NCBI GenBank assembly: GCA_022340265.1
Contig: JAJDOH010000130.1
Coordinates: 1 to 53,142 of the forward strand
Direction of reading: 5' to 3'
Length of the DNA: 53,142 bases
From: Deltaproteobacteria bacterium
GTDB taxonomy: Bacteria; Desulfobacterota; DSM-4660; Desulfatiglandales; Desulfatiglandaceae
This document shows positions 1 through 9,150 of this stretch, piece by piece (positions within the stretch are counted from its first letter, which is position 1; every line of letters begins with the position of its first letter). The translations under genes were made by a program, and so were the position numbers. The notes under the pieces were generated by a model. The model made no database searches. It worked only from the letters and a program-made list of their open reading frames with translations, and was not told where the DNA came from.

Positions 1-2
1 AT

Positions 3-371
3 GCTACGGTTGCGGAATACAAGAAAATCGCCACCAATGTAAATGAAAACGTGGACCCCCTGATGGAGAATGTCAATGATACGGTCAAGGACGCACGAAA
101 ACTGGTCAAAAAATTGGACGACAAAGTGGAATCACTTGCCACCAAGATTGCAAAAGGCCTTGAAGCATCCCACGAAGCCATGGAACAAGCCAGAAAAGCC
201 CTGAAAATTTTTCAATCTCGGCTTGGGAAAGATTCGCCGATCCTGAACCAGCTGGAAAATACGCTGCGGGAATTCGACGAGATGGCGCGTTCCATCCGAT
301 CTCTGGCCAATTACCTGTCACGTCATCCCGAAGCGCTGCTACGGGGAAAAAGTGCATCCCAAAGGAGATAA
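3..371 (+). CDS. MCE-family lipid-transport protein, C-terminal part (5' end outside window)
   Basis: The reading frame is open from the first bases of the window, so this is the 3' end of a longer gene. What is visible is a long charged helical stretch rich in A, K, E and L, followed by a motif of the type SLANYLSRHPEALLRGK. That ending is typical of PqiB/MlaD-like MCE proteins, whose C-terminal helices form the tube that carries phospholipids across the periplasm. The next genes encode an auxiliary lipoprotein and an MlaF-like ATPase, which supports the assignment. The MCE domain itself lies upstream and is not seen. The permease gene must also lie outside the window, because it is not downstream. 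Confidence 0.8.
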   Translation, partial: ATVAEYKKIATNVNENVDPLMENVNDTVKDARKLVKKLDDKVESLATKIAKGLEASHEAMEQARKALKIFQSRLGKDSPILNQLENTLREFDEMARSIRSLANYLSRHPEALLRGKSASQRR

Positions 372-375
372 GATC

Positions 376-987
376 ATGCACCGTTTCTTTCCTTTTCTAA
401 AAACTCTTGTTTTCATAATGGTGTGCCTCTGGACCCTGGGTTGCGCCACAAGCCCGCCTACCAAATTCTATATGCTGAGCCCATTGGCACCTGCGTCGGA
501 CACAAAAGCCGGGTCTGCCCAAAACCAACACCCTAAAACAGTACGCGTGGATGGCGTTGTCGTCCCGGGATATCTGGACCGGGATGAAATCGTCACCCGG
601 ATTAGCGAAAACCAAATTCATCTGGCCGATTTCAACCGGTGGGGTGAGCCCCTGCGCAACAGCCTCACCAACATCCTGGCGCTAAACCTCTCCCGGCTTC
701 TTCCCACCGAAAATTTCGCTGTTTTCGCCTTTAAATGCCCATCGGAAGTAAACTACCAGATCATTGTTGAAATCATTCAAATGGACGGCAGTTTAAATGG
801 CAATGTACAACTGATGGCGCAATGGTCAATCTTTGTGGTTAAGGAGAGCAACATTCTGGTCACACGGGAGTCGTATTTCAAGGCATCGGAAGCACCCGCC
901 GACTATGGTGCACTGGTTGCAGCCCAAAGTCGGCTGGTTGAGGCTTTAAGCCGTGAAATCGCCAAGAGCCTTCAGGCTGATCTTTAA
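376..987 (+). CDS. ABC-type transport auxiliary lipoprotein (PqiC-like)
   Basis: About 203 residues. The start at 376 was chosen over an in-frame ATG at 352 because AAAGGAG lies just upstream (361-367) and the protein then begins with a proper lipoprotein signal: basic MHRFFPFLK, a hydrophobic stretch, then the lipobox TLGC at about residues 22-25. The mature part contains a KFYMLSPL segment near its N-terminus, typical of the ABC_trans_aux (DUF330/PqiC) family. These are lipoproteins that work with MCE proteins in lipid transport. The gene follows the MCE gene by 4 bp and precedes the ATPase gene, so the three are probably cotranscribed. Function is inferred from family and context. Confidence 0.78.
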   Translation: MHRFFPFLKTLVFIMVCLWTLGCATSPPTKFYMLSPLAPASDTKAGSAQNQHPKTVRVDGVVVPGYLDRDEIVTRISENQIHLADFNRWGEPLRNSLTNILALNLSRLLPTENFAVFAFKCPSEVNYQIIVEIIQMDGSLNGNVQLMAQWSIFVVKESNILVTRESYFKASEAPADYGALVAAQSRLVEALSREIAKSLQADL

Positions 988-1020
988 TTTTATGCTACTT
1001 TTCATACAATCGTAACAACC

Positions 1021-1788
1021 ATGCCACAAGAAACACCCGCCATCATCACGAAAAACCTTGAAATCGCTTACGGCGATACGGTGATTCAACGGGATCTGAA
1101 TTTCACCGTTAATCGTGGGGAAATTTTTGTTCTCATGGGCGGCAGCGGCTGCGGGAAAACCACTGTTATGCGCTGTCTGACAGGACTCAAAGCACCTGCG
1201 AAAGGACAGGTTTTTCTGGATGGCGTCAGCCTCTGGGAAGCAGGGCAGGCGGTCAGAGATGAAATGGCTCACCATATCGGCATCGTTTACCAGAGCGGCG
1301 CACTTTGGAGTTCCATGACCCTCGCTGAAAATGTGGGATTACCTTTGGGGGAATTTTACGATCTGAGCGCTCAGGAAATCAGAGAACTCGCTTCTTTGAA
1401 GCTGGCACTGGTGGGGCTGTCCGGCTTTGAAGATTACTACCCGTCCGAAATCAGCGGGGGAATGCGAAAACGGGCGGGCGTGGCCCGCGCCCTGGCGCTG
1501 GATCCTGAATATCTTTTCTTCGATGAGCCCTCCGCCGGGCTGGATCCCGTGACCTCATCCCTTCTGGATGATCTCATTGTCGAGTTAAGAGACAGCCTGG
1601 GTGCCACCATGATCCTTGTGACCCATGAACTGCCGTCCATTTTTTCCGTGGCCGATAACTGTGTCTATCTGGATGCAGAAACACGCACCATGATTGCCAG
1701 TGGAGACCCCAGGCGCCTGAAAACAGAATGCGAAGATCCAAAGGTACATGCTTTCCTGACCCGGGGCGGCAAGAACAAAACGGGATAA
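1021..1788 (+). CDS. mlaF: MlaF-like ABC transporter ATP-binding protein
   Basis: 255 residues, the normal size for this family. Walker A GGSGCGKT is at residues 40-47, the ABC signature ISGGM at about 142, Walker B with FFDEPSAGLDP near 165, and the switch histidine in VTHE near 201. The VYQSGALWSSMTLAENV segment is characteristic of MlaF/Ttg2A ATPases that energise MCE lipid transporters. The gene lies 33 bp after the lipoprotein gene. The order MCE, lipoprotein, ATPase differs from the common permease-ATPase-MCE order, and no clear ribosome binding site precedes the ATG. Confidence 0.85.
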   Translation: MPQETPAIITKNLEIAYGDTVIQRDLNFTVNRGEIFVLMGGSGCGKTTVMRCLTGLKAPAKGQVFLDGVSLWEAGQAVRDEMAHHIGIVYQSGALWSSMTLAENVGLPLGEFYDLSAQEIRELASLKLALVGLSGFEDYYPSEISGGMRKRAGVARALALDPEYLFFDEPSAGLDPVTSSLLDDLIVELRDSLGATMILVTHELPSIFSVADNCVYLDAETRTMIASGDPRRLKTECEDPKVHAFLTRGGKNKTG

Positions 1789-1848
1789 CCGGGCACCGGG
1801 GGAAGATCACAAAATCCGGAAACCGCCAAATTCCTTTTTCTTAATGCT

Positions 1849-2025
1849 TCAACGGTTATCCCTATTCATATCGGCTTTCAGTTTGCCCCTGATGACGAGG
1901 TATCCCCCCACAACCAAAACAAGACCTGCAATAAAGAGAATATCGTTATCCATAGCCATACCAACGGCTACGCCTGAAACACCCAGAATACAGATGATGG
2001 TGGCGATCTTTTTCCCATGTTTCAT
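1849..2025 (-). CDS. Small predicted membrane protein, 58 aa
   Basis: I found this ORF by reading the minus strand. It starts MKHGKKIATIICILG and ends MNRDNR. Two hydrophobic segments (about residues 7-24 and 29-46) are separated by a short MDND turn and followed by a basic tail (RGKLK), the layout of a small two-helix inner-membrane protein with both ends in the cytoplasm. A weak purine-poor ribosome site (GGGGGC) precedes the ATG. It lies downstream of the cold-shock gene on the same strand, separated by a strong terminator, so it would need readthrough or its own promoter. I do not recognise a family. Confidence 0.5.
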   Translation of the reverse strand: MKHGKKIATIICILGVSGVAVGMAMDNDILFIAGLVLVVGGYLVIRGKLKADMNRDNR

Positions 2026-2051
2026 AGCGGTGCCCCCGGAACGGATTCAAA

Positions 2052-2088
2052 CACAAAAAAAGGCACCCTTTCAAATGAAAAAGTGCCT
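2052..2088 (-). terminator. Rho-independent terminator of the cold-shock gene
   Basis: On the minus strand AGGCAC pairs with GTGCCT, and the stem continues inward through TT/GG wobble pairs and TTTC/GAAA to a 4-base loop. A run of eight T residues follows directly. It lies about 30 bp after the stop codon of the csp gene. Confidence 0.85.
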
Positions 2089-2118
2089 ATTCGAATTCAA
2101 ACTAAGATTACAAGCCTG

Positions 2119-2319
2119 CTAAATCACAGTAACATTTGCCGCGGCAGGTCCCCGTTGTCCCTCTTCCACCTCGAAACTAACACGCGCCCCTTCGTTCAAC
2201 GTCTTGAACCCGGTTCCGTTAATTCCTGAAAAATGAACGAACACGTCCGGTCCATCCTCCTGCTCAATAAAACCATAACCTTTTTTTTCATCAAACCATT
2301 TTACCGTTCCTTCTGCCAC
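2119..2319 (-). CDS. Cold-shock protein, CspA family
   Basis: A single cold-shock domain carrying both RNA-binding motifs: KGYGFI (RNP1) and VFVHFS (RNP2). Starting at the GTG at 2319 gives the canonical beginning M-AEGTVKWF and a usual length of 66 residues. It also places AAAGGAG nine bases upstream. An in-frame ATG three codons earlier sits almost on top of that ribosome site, so it is less likely. Such proteins bind single-stranded RNA and DNA and act as RNA chaperones. The gene stands alone between a 200-bp upstream gap and a strong terminator. Confidence 0.93.
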   Translation of the reverse strand: MAEGTVKWFDEKKGYGFIEQEDGPDVFVHFSGINGTGFKTLNEGARVSFEVEEGQRGPAAANVTVI

Positions 2320-2542
2320 AGCATACATCTCCTTTTTCCAAAATTTTCATTTTGCGACACCCACCGGCAATGGGCCTGTCAGAAAAAGCAAATCACCTGG
2401 GTCTATCGCAGGAAAAACAAGAGAGCCAACACGCAACCCCCTTTTTCAAGGACGAAAGTTTAGGGGAGAATCCTTCACGATGTCAAGTAAAAATAGAACT
2501 AACACCATCAGATTTATGACGATTAATAGATAAGACGTCAGA

Positions 2543-4147
2543 TCATACGTCTGAAACACCGGACTTCTTCGCTTGATTTGGGGGTCTTGGCCGATTTCTC
2601 CCGGGCTTGGAAGGCCTCGATCCCTGTCGTGGCCCTCCTCTACCGCTCTTAAAAGACCTTTTCTTCCCGGCGGGCCGCCTTCCTTTGTCGGACGCTTTTA
2701 TGGGAGGGGCCGGCGGCGCGGTCAGCAGAGCCTCGTCCGGCTGTTCGCAAACAAGGGGAATTCCCAGGTATTCATTAATGGCGGGAATGTAAAAAGAATC
2801 TTCCTCACAGGCAAAACTCACGGATATTCCCGAGGCGCCCGCACGGCCCGTACGCCCGATGCGATGTACGTAGTCTTCGGGATCCTGGGGCAGTGTGAAA
2901 TTAATGACGTGGCTGATTCCTTCAACATGCAGTCCGCGCGCCGCCACATCAGTTGCCACCAGAACACGGACACGCCCGCTTCGAAAATTCTCCAGCGTCT
3001 TGATCCGTTTATTCTGCGGCACCTCACCTGACAAAATCGCGCAGTTGATACGATATCGCCGCAATTTTTCCGCCAGATGACGCGTTTGATCGCGTCGATT
3101 TACAAAGACCAGCACCCGCTCAAGCTTCTGCCCGATGATCAGGTTCAGCAAGAGTGCGAATTTTTCTTCTGTGGTGACAATATAAACCCGTTGTTTAACC
3201 GATTCCGCTGCAACCTGCTCCGGTTCAATTTCCACATGAACAGGGTTTTTGGTCCACTGCTCGGCCAGACGTTCCACCTCAGACGTAAGGGTAGCACTGA
3301 AAAACATGGTTTGACGTTTGTCTTTATGGGGCGTACTGTAGACAATCTTTCTGACATCCGGAATAAAGCCCATATCCAGCATACGGTCCGCCTCATCAAT
3401 GACCAGGATTTCAACCCGGTTGAGATGCAGGATATTCTGCCGTTTGAAATCCAGAAGACGACCCGGCGTTGCCACCATGATATCGATGGGTTTTTTGAGG
3501 AGCACCTGTTTTTGCTTATCATACTGCATACCGCCCAATATGGATTGTATGACAACTTGGGTGTGCTTTCCAATGTCACGGGCATCCTTTTCAATCTGAA
3601 GCACCAATTCCCGTGTAGGCGCAATAATCAATACCCGGGGCGTTCCCGCCGGCCGGTTCCCCTGAAGGGGGTTTTTCAACAAATACGTATAGATATTAAT
3701 GAGAAAGGCAGCGCTCTTTCCGGTTCCCGTTTGCGCTTTCCCGGTAACATCCGACCCGGAGAGGGCTTTCGGAAGAATCTCCGCCTGAATGGGTGTGCAG
3801 TATTCAAAGCCAAGGTCCGAAATCGCATGCATAACGGTTGTCGGCAATCCGAGATCATGAAAACGGCATTTTCCTTCCGCTTCAGAGACCGCAAACTGGG
3901 ATAGCTTCCAGGAAGGCCGGGACGCTGTCATCTTTGAAGGTTGGCCACCGGTCTTCGCGCCGGCGTTTTCTTCCCTATCCGTTGAAACCGCCTTCGCCGG
4001 TCGGATAACACGTGGCCGGCCAGACGAGGGTTTAATGGGGATGGTTTCGGAAACCGGTTGCAAAGAACCCGTTTTTTTTGAACATGTTTTTGGGGAAGGC
4101 GTTTTATTGAGGAAGGTATGGACGACTCGAACCAGGTTATTTAACAA
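2543..4147 (-). CDS. DEAD-box ATP-dependent RNA helicase (RhlB/RhlE type)
   Basis: 534 residues with all superfamily 2 motifs in order: Q motif around CTPIQ, AQTGTGKS (138-145), PTREL (177-181), TPGR (227-230), DEAD (251-254), SAT (284-286), ATDVAARG (398-405) and HRIGRTGR (429-436). The first 90 residues and the last 60 are low-complexity and basic, typical of RNA-binding tails. The TTG start is supported by AAAGGA seven bases upstream; the next in-frame ATG is only at residue 73. It probably unwinds structured RNA in ribosome assembly or decay. It follows rpsA on the same strand after 184 bp. Confidence 0.92.
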   Translation of the reverse strand: MLNNLVRVVHTFLNKTPSPKTCSKKTGSLQPVSETIPIKPSSGRPRVIRPAKAVSTDREENAGAKTGGQPSKMTASRPSWKLSQFAVSEAEGKCRFHDLGLPTTVMHAISDLGFEYCTPIQAEILPKALSGSDVTGKAQTGTGKSAAFLINIYTYLLKNPLQGNRPAGTPRVLIIAPTRELVLQIEKDARDIGKHTQVVIQSILGGMQYDKQKQVLLKKPIDIMVATPGRLLDFKRQNILHLNRVEILVIDEADRMLDMGFIPDVRKIVYSTPHKDKRQTMFFSATLTSEVERLAEQWTKNPVHVEIEPEQVAAESVKQRVYIVTTEEKFALLLNLIIGQKLERVLVFVNRRDQTRHLAEKLRRYRINCAILSGEVPQNKRIKTLENFRSGRVRVLVATDVAARGLHVEGISHVINFTLPQDPEDYVHRIGRTGRAGASGISVSFACEEDSFYIPAINEYLGIPLVCEQPDEALLTAPPAPPIKASDKGRRPAGKKRSFKSGRGGPRQGSRPSKPGRNRPRPPNQAKKSGVSDV

Positions 4148-4199
4148 TAATTTTTCCTTTCACATCGATGCACTCTGTATAGGCCCGGGGGACTTGCGC

Positions 4200-4219
4200 A
4201 TGAAATGTCAACATTTCAT
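4200..4219. promoter_or_regulatory. Perfect inverted repeat upstream of the helicase gene
   Basis: ATGAAATGT and ACATTTCAT are perfect 9-bp arms separated by CA. The site lies about 55 bp upstream of the helicase start and downstream of rpsA. It could be an operator or a short RNA hairpin; no T-run follows on either strand, so it is not a simple terminator. Confidence 0.4.
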
Positions 4220-4331
4220 CAGACAGGAGGGCCCAAGGGCCTGCAATTCAAATTGCGCTGTGACCCGTGAGCCCTTCCGTGAGACGCTATTGACCATTTT
4301 TTTGAAAACAATGATGCTTATTTTCAAATAG

Positions 4332-6182
4332 TTATTCGTCGGAGTTAGGCGATTCGCTCTCCTGCGGATCGTCACCCGAATCAATGTCCATCATTTTTTC
4401 TTTCAGCAATGCACCCAGATTACTGGTGGCCTTTTCCTGGTTATTCACATAATTGGTATAGACTTTTTTCTCAGGGCTTTCCTGAAGTTTTCGAATGGAA
4501 AGTCCGATCCGTTTCTCTTTCTGAGAAACATTCACGACCTCGGCATCAAGTTCATCTCCCACCTTAAAATCCTTCAGTTCCTTGGCATCTTCCTGGCCTT
4601 TGGGAAGCTGAGAGACATGGATCAACCCTTCAATACCTTCCTCCAACTCAACAAAAAGACCGAAATCGGTAATGTTGGTGACCTTGCCTGAAACCCGTGT
4701 GCCGGGTTTATACTTTTCGGGAATTTCATTCCATGGATCGGGGGTCAGATGTTTAATGCCCAGTGAAAAATGCTCATTTTCTTTATCAATGCGCAGAATC
4801 ACCGCCCTGACTTCGTCACCCTTCTTGTAAAGCTCGGAAGGGTGCTTTATCTGCTTGGTCCAGGAAATATCTGAAATATGTACCAGTCCGTCAATCCCTT
4901 TGTCAATACCGACAAAAATACCGAAGTCAGTGATATTCTTTATTTTTCCTTCAATAATGGCGCCAATGGGATATTCTTCGGTAATGACATCCCAGGGATT
5001 TGGTTCAAGCTGTTTGACGCTCAGGGATATCCGTTTCTTGGGGACATCCAGGCTTAAAACGACCGTTTCGACGGTATCATCCACGCGAAGAAGTTCCGAA
5101 GGATGCATGACTTTTCGGGTCCAGGACATTTCGGAAATATGAACCAGTCCTTCCACGCCTTCTTCCAACTCCACAAAAGCACCATATTTTTTCAAAGTGG
5201 CAATACGCCCCGTAACCTTGGTACCCACAGGATACTTTTCTTCTATTCCGGTCCAGGGATCCGATGTCAGTTGCTTGATACCCAGTGATACACGCTCCTT
5301 CTCGCGATCAAAACTCAGCACTTTCACTTTGATCTTATCGCCGATCTGGTAGAGCTCAGAAGGATGCCCGGTTTTGCTCCAGGCAATGTTCGTCACATGG
5401 ACAAGGCCGTCGATACCACCCAGATCGATAAACAGACCGTAATCGGTGATATTGGTCACCGCCCCTTCAACCACGGCACCTTCTTCCAGATTCTCAAGGA
5501 CTTTTTCACGTTGCGCCGTTCGCTCAACCTCCAGAACGGCCCGTCGCGACAATACGATGTTTCCCTGACGACGTTCGTATTTAATAATCTTGAAATCATG
5601 CTCTACGCCTACCAGGGTATCCAGATCCTTCACAGGCCTCAGGTCAGCCTGACTTCCGGGCAAAAACGCCTGTAGCCCCACATCCACCGAAAGGCCACCC
5701 TTTACTCTTGATATAATCTTGCCTTTGATGGTTTCATTGTCCTTGTAGGCCTTTTCGATATCATCCCATATTTTGACTCTCGCAGCCTTTTCTTTGGACA
5801 ACACAATATTCCCGTCTTTGTCCTCTTTGCGCACCAGAAGAACTTCCACGGTGTCGCCCACATTCGCTGTAAGGTTGCCCTCGAGATCCTTAAACTCACT
5901 GATATGAATCTGTCCCTCTGATTTGTACCCGATATCCACCAGTGCGAATTCATTATCGATCTGGACAATTTCGCCACTGACGATTTTACCTTCTTGAATA
6001 CTTTTCAGACTTTCTTCAAACATCTCCATAAAAGACTGATCGTCACCCATTCCAGATCCGCTTTCATCGAAATCGTCTGAAGATTCGCCTGTGAAACCAT
6101 TCGGATCATTCCACATGGCAGCATTTGTGTTTTCGGCTTGTGAAAATCCACTTTCGGACATTTCGTCTGTTCCTTTACTCAT
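4332..6182 (-). CDS. rpsA: 30S ribosomal protein S1
   Basis: About 616 residues with six consecutive S1/OB-fold repeats, visible as repeated GxVxxIxxxGxFVxLxxGxxGLxHxS blocks (for example GLVHVTNIAW, GLVHISEMSW, GLVHISDISW, GLIHVSQL). S1 binds mRNA at the small subunit and helps initiation on structured leaders. The acidic N-terminus (about residues 1-55) precedes the first repeat, and the tail is acidic and disordered. ATG 6182 has GGGGGAAG eight bases upstream. A second candidate ATG at 6161 has AAAGGA at good spacing, giving a protein seven residues shorter. A 310-nt leader separates the gene from its likely promoter. Confidence 0.95.
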   Translation of the reverse strand: MSKGTDEMSESGFSQAENTNAAMWNDPNGFTGESSDDFDESGSGMGDDQSFMEMFEESLKSIQEGKIVSGEIVQIDNEFALVDIGYKSEGQIHISEFKDLEGNLTANVGDTVEVLLVRKEDKDGNIVLSKEKAARVKIWDDIEKAYKDNETIKGKIISRVKGGLSVDVGLQAFLPGSQADLRPVKDLDTLVGVEHDFKIIKYERRQGNIVLSRRAVLEVERTAQREKVLENLEEGAVVEGAVTNITDYGLFIDLGGIDGLVHVTNIAWSKTGHPSELYQIGDKIKVKVLSFDREKERVSLGIKQLTSDPWTGIEEKYPVGTKVTGRIATLKKYGAFVELEEGVEGLVHISEMSWTRKVMHPSELLRVDDTVETVVLSLDVPKKRISLSVKQLEPNPWDVITEEYPIGAIIEGKIKNITDFGIFVGIDKGIDGLVHISDISWTKQIKHPSELYKKGDEVRAVILRIDKENEHFSLGIKHLTPDPWNEIPEKYKPGTRVSGKVTNITDFGLFVELEEGIEGLIHVSQLPKGQEDAKELKDFKVGDELDAEVVNVSQKEKRIGLSIRKLQESPEKKVYTNYVNNQEKATSNLGALLKEKMMDIDSGDDPQESESPNSDE

Positions 6183-6185
6183 CAA

Positions 6186-6708
6186 CTTGCTTCCCCCGGT
6201 TTAATTAAAGTTCTTGATTCTCATCATTAATGATCAATCAAAAAACAAGGGGCACCCTGTGTCAACGCACCAAGACGCCCCTGCCCAATTCCAAAAAATC
6301 CAATTTTAAAGGTTTTCAACCCGATATAACCAGCGTTTCTCGGGTAATCGAATATCTTCTTTGACTTCAAAATACTCTCAGCCACCTTCATCACTGTGTT
6401 CGATGCCAGGTGGGAAGGATGGTGAAAAGGAAAAAAACGACCTTTGTCACCGATAATTACTCTAAATAAACTTTATACCCTAACCGAAAAAATTTATATT
6501 TATACATTTAAAAGCAAATGTCAATGAAAAACCGATGAATCCAACGAGAAACACTTTACTTTAGGACCGCGCATCTCCTTAAGGCGGCTCATCAGATCAA
6601 CCTGACCCTTTTACCCTTGCGTAACAAGTGGTGATGGTTATTGTGGTACGGATGTCTCGTGAGCCGAATACACTATTCAAAGGCAAACTGTAAAGTTATA
6701 AATACGAA
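6186..6708. other. Intergenic region between divergent rpsA and rlmKL
   Basis: 523 bp with no convincing coding frame. It holds the predicted minus-strand rpsA promoter and a long rpsA leader. A second TTGACA-like hexamer lies closer to rpsA (minus strand, about 6259-6264). No tRNA or recognised riboswitch is seen. No clear promoter is seen for rlmKL. Confidence 0.6.
6497..6524 (-). promoter_or_regulatory. Predicted sigma70 promoter for rpsA
   Basis: On the minus strand a perfect TTGACA (-35, at 6519-6524) is followed after 16 bases by TAAATA (-10, at 6497-6502) in an AT-rich context. Transcription from here would give an rpsA leader of about 310 nt. Confidence 0.5.
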
Positions 6709-8892
6709 ATGCCAAATAAACATCATACTTTTTTTGCCACCTGCCCCAAAGGGATCGAAGCGCTGCTTTATCAGGAAATCCTTTCATTGGATAATCCCAT
6801 TATAAAACAGAGTCGATCAGGGGTCTTTTTTAAAGGACCCCTTCAGTCGGCTTATAACGTCTGCCTGTGGTCACGTCTGGCAAACCGTGTTCTACTTCCC
6901 CTGGCCCGTTTTGAGGCCAAAACACCCGATGATCTCTATCACATGATTCATGAACAGATAAAATGGGAAGAGCACATGAATCCCGAAGAAAAAATCGCCG
7001 TCGATTTCACGGCGGATCATCGAAACACCTTTCACTCCCACTATGCGACGCTGCGTGTGAAGGACGCTGTGGCGGACCGGTTTCGCGAAAAGACCGGGCA
7101 TCGTCCATCCGTTGACACGGAAAACCCCGACATCCGCATCAATGTTCATATGAAAAAAGACCTGGTCCAGGTCTCCCTTGACCTGAGCGGGGAAAGTCTG
7201 CACAGACGTTTCTACCGGACCGAGGGCGGTGTAGCGCCGCTCAAAGAAAACCTGGCAGCAGCCCTTTTGCTACGAGCGCATTGGCCTCAGCTGGCCCAGA
7301 AAGGAGCCCCTTTGGTGGACCCCCTGTGCGGATCCGGAACGCTTTTAATCGAGGGCGCATTCATGGCCATGGACAGAGCGCCCGGACTTTTAAGAAAATC
7401 TTTCGGCTTTTCAAAATGGAAACAGCACGACCGGGTTTTATGGCAGCGCCTGCTGAAAGAAGCAGAAGCAAGGTTCGAGAAAGGGATTCAAGCGGTCTCC
7501 CGAAGATTTTTCGGGTTTGACCGGGACCCTGAAATCATCGCACAAGCCGGGAGCAACGCGGTCCGCGCCGGAATCGGGGATATCATTTCATTCCGGGTGC
7601 GGGATATCAAAGCCCTTACAACACCCGAGAACGCCTCACCGGGATTGCTCATTACCAACCCGCCTTACGGGGAACGCATGGGCAAAAAAATGAACCTTGA
7701 AAACCTCTACGAAACCCTGGGGGATCGACTGAAGAAGCACTATCAGGGTTGGTCGGCAAGCGTTTTTACCGCATCCCCCGATCTGGCCAAAAAAATGGGC
7801 ATTCGTGCCAGGAAACAATACCATCTTTTTAATGGCCCCATCCCCTGCAAACTGCTCAATTTTGATGTTCAGGAAAAGTGGGCCATGCATGACCTAAAAC
7901 CCGGTCGCCCACTGCCTCGAAACCGGGAAACCCCTGATTCCGGGCCAGGCATTGAAATGTTTCAAAATCGCCTGAAAAAGAATCTGCGCATCCTCGGCAA
8001 ATGGGCGCTTAAGAAAGGGATTACCTGTTACAGGCTTTACGACGCCGACATGCCTGAATATGCCGTGGCCATTGATGTTTATGAAGATCAGCTACATGTC
8101 CAGGAATATCGCGCGCCGGCCAGTGTTTCACCCCATAAGGCAAAGGAAAGACTCAACCGAATCCTGTCCGTTTTGCCTGAAATATTACAGACACCCCACG
8201 ACAAAATCATTTTTAAGGTGAGAGAAAGAAAAAAGAAAGACGCGCAATATGAAAGATTTGATTCACGGGCTCGTTTTTTTGAGGTTAGGGAAAACGATCT
8301 CAGGTTTCTGGTAAACCTGACCGACTACCTGGACACCGGCCTGTTCCTGGACCAGCGACTTCTGCGGGAACGGTTGCAACAAGAAGCAAGGGGTAAACGG
8401 GTCTTGAATCTGTTCTGTTATACCGCAACGGCAACGGTTTACGCCGCAGCAGGCAATGCTGCGGCCACCACAAGTGTGGACATGAGCGGAACCTATCTCA
8501 AATGGGCGGAAAAAAACCTGGCCTTGAACCGATGCGAGGGATCGAAGCACCGGTTGGTTCAGGCGGACTGTCTGGAATGGATCGCATCCTGTAATGACCG
8601 CTATGACCTGATTTACCTCGATCCCCCCACCTTCTCCAATTCCAAACGGATGAAGACCTCCTTTGACGTTCAGCGGGACCACACTCATTTGCTAACCCAA
8701 ACGCTGCGTCTTCTATCGCCCCACGGGGTTTTGATGTTTTCCACGAACCGCCGGAAATTCAAGCTGGACTCCGCCGTGCTGAACCAATGGTTTGTCAGGG
8801 ATATTACCCATTCCACCATCCCCCGGGATTTTCAAAGAAACCCGCACATCCATAAGGCTTTTGAAATCAAGGAAAAGGCGGGCACATCTTGA
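6709..8892 (+). CDS. rlmL: Bifunctional 23S rRNA methyltransferase RlmKL
   Basis: 727 residues, close to the 702 of E. coli RlmL. The N-terminal part carries a THUMP RNA-binding region (about 1-160) and an N2-guanine methyltransferase with a DPLCGSGT SAM motif near residue 205 and the catalytic NPPYGER near 315. The C-terminal half is a second SAM methyltransferase with VLNLFCYTATATVYAA near 565 and LDPPTFSNSKRM near 638, matching RlmK (m7G). The enzyme modifies two guanines of 23S rRNA. The whole fused arrangement is intact. The gene is monocistronic and ends in a bidirectional terminator. Confidence 0.93.
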   Translation: MPNKHHTFFATCPKGIEALLYQEILSLDNPIIKQSRSGVFFKGPLQSAYNVCLWSRLANRVLLPLARFEAKTPDDLYHMIHEQIKWEEHMNPEEKIAVDFTADHRNTFHSHYATLRVKDAVADRFREKTGHRPSVDTENPDIRINVHMKKDLVQVSLDLSGESLHRRFYRTEGGVAPLKENLAAALLLRAHWPQLAQKGAPLVDPLCGSGTLLIEGAFMAMDRAPGLLRKSFGFSKWKQHDRVLWQRLLKEAEARFEKGIQAVSRRFFGFDRDPEIIAQAGSNAVRAGIGDIISFRVRDIKALTTPENASPGLLITNPPYGERMGKKMNLENLYETLGDRLKKHYQGWSASVFTASPDLAKKMGIRARKQYHLFNGPIPCKLLNFDVQEKWAMHDLKPGRPLPRNRETPDSGPGIEMFQNRLKKNLRILGKWALKKGITCYRLYDADMPEYAVAIDVYEDQLHVQEYRAPASVSPHKAKERLNRILSVLPEILQTPHDKIIFKVRERKKKDAQYERFDSRARFFEVRENDLRFLVNLTDYLDTGLFLDQRLLRERLQQEARGKRVLNLFCYTATATVYAAAGNAAATTSVDMSGTYLKWAEKNLALNRCEGSKHRLVQADCLEWIASCNDRYDLIYLDPPTFSNSKRMKTSFDVQRDHTHLLTQTLRLLSPHGVLMFSTNRRKFKLDSAVLNQWFVRDITHSTIPRDFQRNPHIHKAFEIKEKAGTS

Positions 8893-8910
8893 TTTGTGAA
8901 TTGCGACTGA

Positions 8911-8954
8911 AAAGCGGAGCCGCATCATCCGACTCCGCTTCAAAGGTTTTTTTT
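8911..8954. terminator. Bidirectional terminator after rlmKL
   Basis: AAGCGGAG (8912-8919) pairs with CTCCGCTT (8933-8940), with T8 at 8947-8954 on the plus strand. On the minus strand the stem is followed by TTTT. It sits between rlmKL and the convergent ferredoxin fragment. Confidence 0.75.
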
Positions 8955-9150
8955 CAGACAAAACGCCCGGTCAAGGACATGGCCTTGTAGATACACACAT
9001 CCAGGCAGGAGAGGCAGACCACGCATTTTTCCGCATCGAACGACACCTGCCAGGACAATTGATCCGCGTCCAGCGCCCGGGTGGGGCAATGGGGCAGGCA
9101 TGCGGTGCAGCTTGTACACCGGTCTTCGAGACGCCGGATCTCCTCTGGGT
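8954..9150 (-). pseudogene. 3' fragment of a 4Fe-4S ferredoxin-type gene (NIL-domain protein relic)
   Basis: The minus strand encodes about 65 residues ending GRFV. They contain two cluster-binding motifs, CTSCTACLPHCP and CVVCLSCLDVC; the second differs from the canonical CxxCxxCxxxCP by ending C-I-Y-K. The spacing, and the EEIRRLEDRC lead-in, match the C-terminus of short NIL-domain ferredoxins found beside methionine-related genes. The frame runs without a start codon straight into the terminal repeat of the transposase element at 9149. The N-terminal half is not present on the far side of the element, where comM begins, so the gene is truncated rather than merely interrupted. Confidence 0.7.

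Noticed and set aside
3077-3904. 275-codon plus-strand ORF
   Set aside because: Antisense to the helicase gene, whose motifs are complete.
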